From Drechslerella dactyloides (taxonomy: Eukaryota > Ascomycota > Orbiliomycetes > Orbiliales > Orbiliaceae), in assembly GCA_020064725.1 (NCBI GenBank), contig JAGTWJ010000017.1, positions 1,054,001 through 1,118,000 of the forward strand: a DNA stretch of 64,000 nt, given 5' to 3'. Position numbers and translations under genes: made by a program. This document shows, in pieces, positions 12,391 to 21,637 of the stretch (its first letter is position 1; each line of letters begins with the position of its first letter). The notes under the pieces are model-generated. The model ran no database searches and had not been told where the DNA came from. It was given only the letters and a program-made list of their open reading frames with translations.

Positions 12391-14597
12391 ACAAGGCTGG
12401 ATCGAGAGAAAATCTTTCTGCTGCCTCCCTTCTCATACGCATCCCAAAAGTCCGTATAAATCGTTGCAATTCTGACCGTCATTTTTCGTATGTATCGCAT
12501 GTATGAAGCATAAGATACCTTTCTTCTGTAAATAACCAGCATATGTCCCTTCCGCAGTTGCTTTGCGCGCATGTTCTTTTTATGACGCCCGAGTTCTTTC
12601 ACGCATGGCACATGTCCAGACATTTGCCTACGATCAGACATTCACTATCATCGTCCAGTTTCATTTCCTTACTTGTACGCATGCACGTCATTTCTCCTGT
12701 TATGTTTCATTGCATCCGGCCGTTCTAGTGCAGCGATTTAGCGATTGATTTATTTGGCTTTCCTTCTTTACGTCTCTCCGGTTTTCATCTGCCACGCTTT
12801 TCTGTTCATGTTCATGCACGCATGTGCGAGTCATCATGCTCGCTCACAGGGTACTCGGGGAAGTATTTGAAATTCCCCCTTACCTCCGTCACTCTTCACT
12901 TCTGCAAAACCTAGCAATGCGTCCAAGGACTACATGCTTTTCTGAACGTTTTTCCTTGGCTCACTTCTCATTCTTTTCTTTTCTCCCTGGCGCGGACTTC
13001 CTACAGTCCTGCCGATTTTACACATCTTTCTCCTGATACCACCGCTGTCGCCGCGGCACCGCCAGACGATGTCCTCCTTCACTCTTCAGTATTTCCTTTG
13101 TTCTTTCGAAGCATGCATACGTGCATTCGATCGTCCGGTTTGTGTGAGCGCGAGATATATAGCGATATAGCTACTTAGTCAAAAGAATAAAAAAACTTAT
13201 CTATTCTCTCCTTAATATTTCGTATCGTTCGATTAAGAGTTAAAGTTTATGCAAGGGGTAAAAATGCAACAATTCGGCGGGGTAGAGCTCGTTCGAGAGA
13301 CCAAGCTGCACGCACCAAGGTTGCATTGATTTTCACTGTAGTTGTTAGATAGCGTAGTGTTCAAGTTGCAATGCGCATTGTATTCCATGACGCTATACGT
13401 CAATGGGTGGGGATCCAACGCGACTTGCTTCGACCACTGGTCCGGTATATGCAGGTACTGCCGTCGTGTCCGGACCGCGGTCTAAAGCCAGCCTAATCAG
13501 CCAAGCTAAGCTCACAAGTTGGTATCTTCCGGGAAGCTGCCTCCCACCCCGATAATGGCATAAGTTGGTGTGACCGTCACATGGGCATCCGTTATAGCGA
13601 TAAACCGGTGATCTTTCTCCTCGCACGGAGCTCAGAAATTTAAACGAATCGATACAATGCCCATTGCAAGGCGCATGCATTCTACGCACATCTGGAGGCG
13701 CATACAACAATATACGAAGTCCTACACCACTAGCACTGCATTTCTGATCTACCCTATCGAAGGTGTGCAGCTAGCTCAGCCTTGCTTCGATATCGTCCGA
13801 TTTTTTAACAATGCCTCCTTATAATCCCGGACCCGGTTCTTACGTTCAGTTGAAAGGCATTAATGCATGCATGCATGCAAATATACACATGGGCTTCCAA
13901 CAAGACCAAGAACGTTAGCGAGTACTGTCGTCCAGCCACCCAGCTTCCTATTCAGCGGTGCCTTCAGGATTCAATAGCGTCCGTGGATCAATGGTTGAAC
14001 AAAGACTTGGGATTGTATAATTTATCAACTTCGATCGAACACTTTTAATATAATCCAAACAGCAGCACTCCAGACCTCATCAATTTGAGTTGAAAAATAT
14101 TCCCTAGACTGTCTGTCCCCGGACTTGACCTAAACCTAACCACTTAGAGCTAAGAAGGTAATCTACAACCAGAAAATTATTTCCAGGGGGAACAATGGGT
14201 AATAGGTAATGACTTGTGTATCTCGAGGATACAGGCCCATCGAAGTGTAAAACATATATTAATATCGTGAAAACATTGTGTCTACGCAACGCTTCGGAAA
14301 GGGTAGCACCACAATCCCTTCCTCGTGGCGACCAGCACAAATCGTTTGGTCTATTTTACTATTTCGGTGCCTCCGATTCCGTAGAAAATAATATATATGG
14401 GAGAGCAGCGTCATTCGCCCTCCATACCTTTGCAAACGGTAACTGGTTCACTTAAGCGCTTCCAACAACATCGCAATGTGGTCACAACACAAATCAAACG
14501 CCGCATAGAAAAAACCTAGGTATCTTGGTGCCTCCGAAAGACCGATCCCCTGAGATGATTCTTGTATTACTATAGATCGAAATTTCTTCATCAGCAA
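12391..14597. other. Gene-free stretch between the 802-residue gene and the tRNA
   Basis: No supported coding region. The first 800 bp are T- and C-rich and probably hold the 3' untranslated region and termination region of the gene to the left. A repeated GCAT tract (tgcatgcatgcatgc) occurs at about 13863-13878. The rest is unremarkable. Confidence 0.5.
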
Positions 14598-14728
14598 GGT
14601 CGCTTAGCTCAGTTGGTTAGAGCGTGGTGCTAATAACGCCAAGGTAAATACACTTCCAACCATCTGAGTCATCTACGGGTTATAAACTAACTCATCACAG
14701 GTCGCGAGTTCGACCCTCGTAGTGACCA
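14598..14728 (+). tRNA. tRNA-Ile (anticodon AAU) interrupted in the variable loop
   Basis: The two parts 14598-14643 and 14701-14728 join into a complete isoleucine tRNA. The acceptor stem pairs GGTCGCT with AGTGACC and is followed by discriminator A. The D stem is GCTC/GAGC. The anticodon stem pairs TGGTG with CGCCA around the loop CTAATAA, with anticodon AAT read as AAU (inosine expected at position 34). The T stem and loop are GCGAG-TTCGACC-CTCGT. The interruption is 57 nt after CCAAG, in the variable region about positions 44-46, not at the usual nuclear intron position 37/38, where the loop is continuous. Pol III A box (about 14604-14616) and B box (about 14706-14716) are intact but further apart than usual. 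A T7 run lies 8 nt downstream. It may be missed by tools that expect the canonical intron site. Confidence 0.9.
14644..14700 (+). other. Candidate spliceosome-type intron inside tRNA-Ile
   Basis: This 57-nt insert begins GTAAAT, contains ACTAAC about 10 nt before its end, and ends CACAG. These are the 5' splice site, branch site and 3' splice site seen in the mRNA introns of neighbouring genes, and its length falls in their range. Removing it restores a normal tRNA. AGGT occurs at both boundaries, so the exact cut can shift by a few bases; the coordinates given use GT...AG. I saw no obvious bulge-helix-bulge pairing between the insert ends and the anticodon arm, but I could not fold it. Alternatives are cleavage by tRNA endonuclease at an unusual site, or a small insertion that has inactivated the gene. 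Confidence 0.6.
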
Positions 14729-14736
14729 TCCGATAA

Positions 14737-14743
14737 TTTTTTT
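14737..14743 (+). terminator. Pol III terminator of tRNA-Ile
   Basis: Seven consecutive T on the coding strand, starting 8 nt after the discriminator base of the tRNA. A run of this length is a normal RNA polymerase III stop in fungi, and indicates that the interrupted gene still has a Pol III unit around it. Confidence 0.8.
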
Positions 14744-15018
14744 GCTCTATCTTCAAATAGATAAGTACGTAGGAGGAGGCTATTCAATATATTTTTACGC
14801 CAGAAGTCTATATGAACATCGAAAATAATGATTTGAGTCCTTGATGGTAGCGCAAGAGCCTTAATACGCCCGGATAGGCTAGCAATAGCACTGTTGTACC
14901 GGTCATATTTATCTCGCAAGCCGGACGCCTCCGGTGGCTCGCTTCGCAGGCAAAAGGTGGTTGGGCTGGTTTGGCTTAGACGAGTAGAGCTGGATACCCT
15001 TCTATGACAAGGAAACGA

Positions 15019-15036
15019 TTTGGTTACGAGACCAAG
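15019..15036. repeat. Copy of the TGGTYTCGTAARCCA hairpin motif
   Basis: The sequence TTTGGTTACGAGACCAAG is an imperfect palindrome (TTGGT...ACCAA) and matches the motif found at 17.6, 21.3, 21.6, 35.6 and 61.3 kb, with one base missing in the centre. Confidence 0.45.
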
Positions 15037-15270
15037 TTAGACTGCCTGTGGAAGAATTCATCAAGATATAATGGAACTAGGTCTATTAAAACATCAATCA
15101 TTCCTACATTAGAATTAGATACGTGGCTATGGCCACCGGTCCCACATCGTGCAAGCTCCCATTCCTAGTTAATCTCTCCCTCGAGTCTCTACACAGGTCC
15201 GTGAACAACCAAGTAACTCGCAGCGTAATATTTTTATCCTCCCCAGAATTCAAGCCTGTCTCCATCTAGT

Positions 15271-17514
15271 CTAGTCGGAGGCCCCCCAGAAATTCGTTTC
15301 AAACAAATATTCTACGTCGTCCAAGAGCGGCTCCCATATCGACTCGCGTTCGTCAGCAGCCCAGCCAAGGAACTCTGCCTGTGTAGTGTCGCGGCTACCT
15401 GCAGGCGCGTCAGGATGGCTCGACGTTTCGGAAGGATCTCGGACCATTGGCATTTCGGCTTCGCTTGCTTGAATTCGCCCTACCTGACCGTGTTCCGAAT
15501 CACCAGCAAGTCCTGTGACAATGGTCAGTATCAGGGTGTGACTTGGGACACTAATCGGCTCATACTTTGGATACAAGATGATGTTGTGGGTGCCTCAGTA
15601 AGAGATAATAGCCTTACAGTCGTATCGACAACCGGAATGGTCGAGCTTGCCGATCTAAAAATTTCAAACAGAAGATGGGTAAGGTATTGATGTTGTTAAG
15701 AGCTCATCAGGCGAGACGCTTGCAATGTTCATGAACAATTTACCTTTCCTGTTCTAGTGCAGGCGAGGCCGCTTGAGAAGGCCAACCGTCATATGAGTCG
15801 CCACTGAGCTCTCCCTCCTTATCAGAACGTCTCAAATTGAAGCGTGCAGCGGTCTTAAGATCTCCACGTTGCAATGCTATCAAGCTCAGAGTATGAAACT
15901 CGTCGGCACTCAGGGGCGTATGCATCTGATCCAGCAATCGTTCGAGAATTTCAGACTGACCAGTCGCCACCGCGATATGGGCCGGTCCGAGTTCCTCGAC
16001 GTTGTAGACAGCCCCTTTTTCTTTACCAACATGCCAGTCCCCTGTCAAACGAACCGTAACGCTCGATTGCTGGCAGCAAGTGGAGCGACAGAACGGCGAC
16101 GCCAACAATAGTTCGACAGCTTCGGGGTTGCGATACAATACTGCCAGCATTAAAGGGTTGACTCGCCAGAAGGCATGACGTCCTCCAAGTTCTAGTCCAG
16201 GATTCGCAGCCGCATCGATACACGATCTCACATCAGCAACTGCGTCAAAATAATCGATATCCACATCGACTCTTGCGTCACAGTTGAGTGAAAGGAACTG
16301 TTGGAGGAGGTGGTTCTGTTTGTAGATTATCGAGTAACTCAGCGGCGTCAGTCCGAAGACATCCCGAGGATGAAGTAGTTCTCGCGGCCCCGTGGCAAGA
16401 AAGTAGTCTGTACCCGACGTAGCAAATTTTATAGCAGTGTGCAAGATCCCAACACCAAAGAGATCAGTGACACGCGAGATCCGTTTGGTGGCCATTGCCA
16501 CTTGCGACGGCATATCCACCCAAGGATGAAGGTAAAGTTTCATAACAAACAGTAGTCGGTGATATAGCGGGTCGACTCTCTCGAAATAGGCTTCCGTTCG
16601 GAGTATTCCGCCCAGTTGGTGATCCTTGTCAACGAAATTTTGCGATATCACAAGCCCATACCTCACGATTGTTCTTTCCAAGACAGACTCTGCATGGAGG
16701 AATTCTTTGAGATAGTGAGGACAGATCAAGCTCGGATTTTCTCCCAATAAACACAATCCTTTGATCAACTTAAAGCAGAGCCCCTTCTGACGGTCCGCAA
16801 GAATATTGCTCTCCCCGTCTGTGGGAGACCTATATCTTTGCAGTAGGTTTTGGTTATTATAAGCTTCCATATCATCCAAGACACTCGAAGCAATAGAACC
16901 TGGATCGATGAGGGAAATATCCTTGCGAAGGCATGTTATTGCGGCATCTAGCATCCGCATAGCGCTCCATGCGACCGTTGTCATCAATTGCACGTTCTTA
17001 AAGGTGACATTACCGATCTGAGTAGACGGCCTGTCACCGAGATCCTGGAACAACACTGCGAACCTTCCGTAGACTTCTTGAAGGCCGCTCCGTAAATATA
17101 TCAGGCAGTCGGCGTCGTCAACCCTAACACAGAGCCAAAGTAATGTGAGTACAAGCACCATCTTGCATTGCACTGGCTGTGGACTGTCCTATGGGAAGAC
17201 AGACAATTCAGACAATTGTCGTTGTGGGGCCTTGTCTACTTCCGTATCGGATCCCTGAGTTCTGCTACCGCTAGGATACGTGAGTTCTGAACATGGGAGC
17301 TGGCGTTGGGCACAACGAGCGCATCTATTGGAGTCTTGCAGTCTAGAGCACTGGATAACACCGCTCATTTATTAGCTAAGCTTGAATCGACTGGATGTAC
17401 TCATGAACTAAAAGACCATTGCACTGGTGTGCGAAATTTTAGTTCCGTGGTCGCGTAGAGGAAAGTTACCTGCTGCTTTGCTTTACGGCAATATGTGCAT
17501 TTAAGCTTCGTCAT
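15271..17514 (-). CDS. Zn2Cys6 transcription factor with ankyrin-like C-terminal half
   Basis: Proposed exons are 17514-17470, 17350-17240, 17188-15744, 15654-15566 and 15512-15271, giving 643 residues. The first two short exons create a complete Zn2Cys6 cluster, C6-x2-C9-x6-C16-x8-C25-x2-C28-x6-C35, with a 119-nt intron just before C16. This fold binds CGG-type half-sites in fungal promoters. The third exon holds most of the protein. About residues 295-480 contain ankyrin-like repeats (FGLTPLSYSIIYKQNHLLQQF, NPLMLAVLYRNPEAVELLL, GPAHIAVATGQSEILERLL). The last two exons add an acidic tail ending NFWGASD. The 51-nt intron at 17239-17189 is the least certain join; a different donor would change about 25 residues after the zinc cluster. 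The last introns (89 and 53 nt) have good donor and branch signals. Target genes are unknown. Confidence 0.75.
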
Positions 17515-18939
17515 ATCGACAGTGGTTATTGTATGTCTAGAATAGTCGACCGTTTCCACGTTTGGTCAGCAAAATAAAGCTGCAGGATATCCGTGATATA
17601 GAGAGGATACGAAGGCGTCTAGCTTACGAGACAAGAGGAGACTATAGATAATTAGAAACCGCTGTCGAATATGTGATGAGTGTATCGGCGGTTTGCTGAG
17701 GAAAAGGTTTTCCCGACATAGTAGGACAACCTTGGGGGGATATATATATGAGTTTTTGTCCGAGTAGCTGTCTAACTCCTGGTGATATTGACCCATCCAT
17801 CCGTCTGATGATAAATATGTTGACAGTTGAATACTACGCTACATAATGCAATGCATGCCCACGTCCCAAGTGCGCATATGCGAAGTTCTGAACTCTGGAT
17901 CCACACGACACCGGCTCGCCATTGGACGGGATTAACATTGTCAATTCGTCCCATGATAATGTAGAGGGATTAAACTCGGAAAGCTAGGTCAGGCCTGAAC
18001 GGATTAAGAGGCTTTCATTGGATCAGCCTTTGCGATATTACGATGTCGCCAACCAAGCTAAGTCGTGGATGGTCTAGAACACGGTCCCAGCCCAACACAC
18101 CATACAAAATAAAATACACTACCAAGCTTTGCCAAGCAACGATAGCCATGCATAACTCCTAAAGTAAAATGTAGGACAAAGTAGAACAAAAAAGTTCGTC
18201 AGAAATTCACAGATCCAAGCACGGACAAACTTTTATTCTCATGTGCCATTCACTTGTATGTGGCTTATTGCATTATCGGTGAATCTCTCGTAATGCATCT
18301 ATGAACTCTCAGCAAAACAGTCGTCCCGCTGCGAGACCAGTCGTCCCTTATCTTTGCGTCAGTTAAGGGTTTAGCACTTGGCCATTTCCCCGTTCCTGGT
18401 AGATATACTGAACAGCTGAATCATGAAGTACATAGCTACATACGTACGTGTACTTGCTCCTAAGATCTACAACAGTACATCCGATCCTACTTAGAAGCCA
18501 GCTACCGGAAAACGTAATGGTAGTCAACTCCTGCAAAATTTAAAATTCACCAGACACTAGGAGTACGGAGTTGCTAAGATTGTGTTGGGGTGGAAACCCG
18601 AGCGCTGTTTTTCGATAGCGAGTCAGCGGCTGGGCCCGAGGCTAGGAGTGGAATATATAACGATGCTGACGTGGGCTTTGATACTCGGTGTTATATCGAG
18701 CCTTTACATGCACCTGCCGCACTATTTCCCAAATGCCCATGGCGCCGGCTTTGTCGATTTGATATTATTTCATTTGAATCTAGAATCGCAAAGTCTATAC
18801 TCATACAGCAACCCAAACGCCAAACCAGAGTCGCCCAATATATAAAATTACAGTTTTACAACCTGCCGTGCAGAATCTACCCAGAGGTATATCAATCAGC
18901 CATCGCTCGCCCGTGTGTACGCAAGCATGCAAACTGTGT
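17515..18939. other. Gene-free stretch left of the RING/TRAF gene
   Basis: No supported gene. It holds the upstream region of the minus-strand Zn2Cys6 gene and the 3' flank of the RING/TRAF gene, plus one half-copy of the hairpin motif at 17617-17635. Confidence 0.5.
17617..17635. repeat. Half-copy of the hairpin element
   Basis: GTCTAGCTTACGAGACAAG matches the right arm of the palindromic elements at 21.3, 21.6 and 35.6 kb. I did not find a matching left arm close by. Confidence 0.45.
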
Positions 18940-20205
18940 TCACAACATACCACTCATACGCCTGACTTCCCCACCGTTCGCACTACCTCCCGCTACGGCT
19001 CTCCCTGCATTCCCACTCGCAGCTGGTGAGGCTGACCCCACTTCCCTGCGATTGGCGAGCAGCCAGTGTAACTGCATTCTCAGCCCGTTTATCGCAGCTC
19101 TCACGCCTGTCATCTCATCGTTGTAGCGTAGTCCTTCGTTTATTCGTGCCATGTCCTGCTTTACGTCCAGCTCTCTGATCTGTGCGTTCAGCCGTTCGAC
19201 GTCGGATCTAAGCTGTTCGTATTCGGAGTATAGGTGGAACGTATAGTCTTGCATTTCCGACGTCATGTCTCTGCCTGCAGCTGTCGCTGATGCTGTCTGC
19301 GAGGACACATTCGTGGAACCCGACGCTGCGGTCGTTATGGTTGTAGAAGCCGGCGTCGGTAGCGGTCGAGGTGGAACGAGCAGATCTAGTTTTTGCCTGA
19401 TAGCTTTGTTTTCCAGTTCCAATGTTGATATACGCTCCGTCTGCAGTTGAAGCACGGGGCTCAGTGCGACAAAATGACATATGGATGCATGTGCCGCGAT
19501 ATCAGCCCGTGATGAAGTATGGCTACAGCCATAGCACGAGGCTGAGCACTCCACGACCTCCTCCGGGCACTCTGCCATATGAGCCGCTAACTCCGGATTC
19601 GCAAACGCCTGTAGACAATGGGGACATTCTGAAGAGAGTTTCGGACATTCTCGGTTGTGCAACTGCCCCTTCGTTAGCATCGACACTAAGAGGTATCTAC
19701 TCGATGAACCTACCTCGAGATCCACTTTCTTAACAATTCCCTCGCAGTACTCACAGTGCACCTCCTCATGCACACACTCTCCATCTGCCTCTCTTCGCTC
19801 CACCATGCCGTCACATCCCTCCTTCGCACACTTCACGCTTGCGTACTCGCAATCCTCGCGCACATGCGATTCGACCAGCCACCGCGCACAGGAAGCCGCG
19901 CAACCCCGCTCACGGTTCGGGCAAAGCACCGGCAAATCATTCACGAGATTCGCAATCATGATTGGTGCCGGCGTGACGTCATCGTGGCTCAGCGGCTTCC
20001 GGTCGACGGGACACGTTAACGAGCGATCCAGCGAAAGCGAGATGCACGCTGAGCAGAAGGTGTGCAGGCAGCGTGTTTGCACCGGTGTGATGAGCGGAGA
20101 ATGGCAGATCGGGCAGAGGAGGTTGGCGGACGGGGTGCTAAGGTAGTCGAGTGCTCGGAGGTCGACGGACTGTAGACTGTTGCGGGAGGATCGCGACGGC
20201 GCCAT
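18940..20205 (-). CDS. RING and TRAF-type zinc-finger protein, probable E3 ubiquitin ligase
   Basis: Two exons (20205-19714 and 19662-18940) give 404 residues. A RING finger occupies residues 31-68: C31, C34, C46, H48, C51, C54, C65 and D68. The final Asp (CPVD) replaces Cys, as in TRAF-type RINGs. It is followed by TRAF-type zinc fingers to about residue 240, with repeated CP..GC, HV..DC and HAS-like pairs. A coiled-coil-like helix runs about 310-370 (YEQLRSDVERLNAQIRELDV). The Gly/Ser-rich C-terminus ends RRMSGML. RING/TRAF proteins transfer ubiquitin and assemble through the coiled coil; the substrate is unknown. The 51-nt intron has good donor, branch (GCTAACG) and acceptor signals, but is in frame and free of stops, so unspliced mRNA would encode 17 extra residues between TRAF fingers. 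It is divergent from the DUF866 gene. Confidence 0.9.
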   Translation of the reverse strand: MAPSRSSRNSLQSVDLRALDYLSTPSANLLCPICHSPLITPVQTRCLHTFCSACISLSLDRSLTCPVDRKPLSHDDVTPAPIMIANLVNDLPVLCPNRERGCAASCARWLVESHVREDCEYASVKCAKEGCDGMVERREADGECVHEEVHCEYCEGIVKKVDLEVGSSSRYLLVSMLTKGQLHNRECPKLSSECPHCLQAFANPELAAHMAECPEEVVECSASCYGCSHTSSRADIAAHASICHFVALSPVLQLQTERISTLELENKAIRQKLDLLVPPRPLPTPASTTITTAASGSTNVSSQTASATAAGRDMTSEMQDYTFHLYSEYEQLRSDVERLNAQIRELDVKQDMARINEGLRYNDEMTGVRAAINGLRMQLHWLLANRREVGSASPAASGNAGRAVAGGSANGGEVRRMSGML

Positions 20206-20531
20206 TGCGGGCCTGGGGATGTAATTTGCAAGCCGTGGAGAGTCGAGCTGGCGGATATGTTCACAGGTACATGCTGGTAATCGATCCGGGTCGGATAGGT
20301 GGATGTCGCAGGACGGAGGAACGGATCTAGATCTAATAGCGCAGTGCAGTGTAGTTGAGATAGCTTGGCTGCCAACGGGCTCTCGCCACCCGCCAGCTCA
20401 CTAGCCACCGATGAGTTGCTGCGCCACAACTGTTAAAAGGCGGCTTCCCCACCACCGCCAACAGCTCGGAAACATCCCACTTGAATTCATACGCATACCA
20501 GTCATACCACGATTGAGACCGCGTCATAGTC
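20206..20531. promoter_or_regulatory. Divergent promoter interval, RING/TRAF and DUF866 genes
   Basis: 326 bp lie between the two start codons and must contain both promoters. I did not find a clear TATA box. Shared control is possible but not shown by the sequence. Confidence 0.5.
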
Positions 20532-21214
20532 ATGTTTCTCGCACTCACAGCCCAGTTAGAGGGGTAGGTACGCGATTACCAGCTCCACGAACGCAGTTAG
20601 GCCACGGAAGCTAATCAACATCTGTACTTATGTGTGTAACAGGGTCACGAACCTGCGCCCGAACGACAGCGAGGAATCGCCGTTCTATTACACGTTCAAA
20701 GTGCAATGCACCTCCTGCCGCGAAATCCACCCGAACTGGGTTGGCGTGAGCAAATATGTCTGTACCGTTCATTCGCTATCATCTCATAGGGTGAATCAAA
20801 AATGACCTGGCCTCTCACAAGCGGTGCAGGAATCAAACGAGATCTCCGGGTCCAGAGGCGAGGCAAACTTTGTGTGGAGATGCAAGAACTGCAAGCGGGA
20901 ACATTCTGCGAGTATGCTGCACCACATGAGCATAGAGTCTAGGTATTGATAACATTATACCAGATATCAAATCCGCTCCGACGCCATATCAACAGGCGTC
21001 GCCAGGGACGCGACAAAATATCGTCGAGCTAGAGTGCCGCGGACTAGAGTTCGTCGAGTTCAAACCCGACGGCGAGTGGCTGTGCGAAGGCGCCGAGAGC
21101 AAGACGAAATTCACAGGTGTAGAACTTTCGGAGGGCGAGTGGTTCGACTACGACGAGAAAGCGAGCGAGGAGGTCAGCATCCAGAATTTAGTCTGGGAGA
21201 TACGAAGAACCTGA
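20532..21214 (+). CDS. DUF866 / UPF0587 CXXC zinc-binding protein
   Basis: Four exons (20532-20563, 20643-20757, 20830-20911, 20964-21214) give 159 residues, the normal family length. The family (human CZIB/C1orf123 relatives) is a small conserved eukaryotic zinc protein of poorly defined role. The two zinc pairs are visible: C33-TS-C36 and C67-KN-C70. Other signatures are EISGSRGEANFVW before the second pair and GLEFVEFKPDGEW, then LSEGEWFDYDEKA, ending WEIRRT. Introns are 79, 72 and 52 nt. The first exon has only 32 nt, so automatic callers may miss the true start. The second intron begins GTCTGT, a weaker donor; I chose it because it keeps the family spacing (GVSKYESNEISG). A GTGAGC donor 12 nt earlier is the alternative. 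Confidence 0.92.
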
Positions 21215-21309
21215 ACTTCCTCATATATAGATACGCGTTTAGGTATTCCTGGAGCGTGGGAAATAGTTCAACATGGTCCGGAAAACCAGGCCCTCAACTA
21301 TTGTCAAGA

Positions 21310-21364
21310 TGGTCTCGCAAGTCAAACCCTTACTGTAAAAGGGAGGGTCTGGCTTACGATACCA
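21310..21364. repeat. Hairpin (MITE-like) element copy A
   Basis: The left arm TGGTCTCGCAAGTCAAACCC (21310-21329) and right arm GGGTCTGGCTTACGATACCA (21345-21364) are inverted repeats with four mismatches in 20, separated by 15 nt. The arms match the elements at 21.6 and 35.6 kb. Confidence 0.6.
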
Positions 21365-21549
21365 GCGTCGAGGCCAGACTTGCCTCTCTCGAGCAATTGT
21401 ATTTACATACATGCATATCTTCACAGTGAAAACTCTTCCAGGGCCTACACCCATAATCACAACGATCTCATCTAATATTGCAACAACCGACCCGTTCAAG
21501 GGGAAGTAAAAATATCATTATCTATATACGATAGGTATCGTTCCAAACC

Positions 21550-21637
21550 CCCCCTTTGTGTACAAGTGTCCCGCAAACCAGCCCCCACAACCTTGTTGTA
21601 GGGTCTGGTTTACGAGACAATCGTACACAAAAGGGAG
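21550..21637. repeat. Hairpin (MITE-like) element copy B, longest copy
   Basis: The left arm begins CCCCCTTTGTGTACAAG and the right arm ends CGTACACAAAAGGGAG. The arms are about 42 nt with a short centre, and both contain the core (A/G)AACCAG...ACGAGAC seen elsewhere. Several arm differences are C/T. The element has no coding capacity, so it would need an outside transposase if it is mobile. Confidence 0.65.

Larger units (their letters stand above)
14729..15270. other. Interval between tRNA and Zn2Cys6 gene
   Basis: No gene. It contains the Pol III terminator and degenerate copies of the TGGTYTCGTAARCCA motif (about 14911-14929 and 15019-15036). The right end is the 3' flank of the minus-strand regulator gene. 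Confidence 0.5.

Noticed and set aside
14128..14140. CCTAAACCTAACC, telomere-like
   Set aside because: A single short occurrence without tandem repetition. Not evidence of a telomere.
15271..15576. Separate small gene downstream of the Zn2Cys6 gene
   Set aside because: Splice signals at 15743/15655 and 15565/15513 join this frame to the regulator in phase, so it is its last exon.
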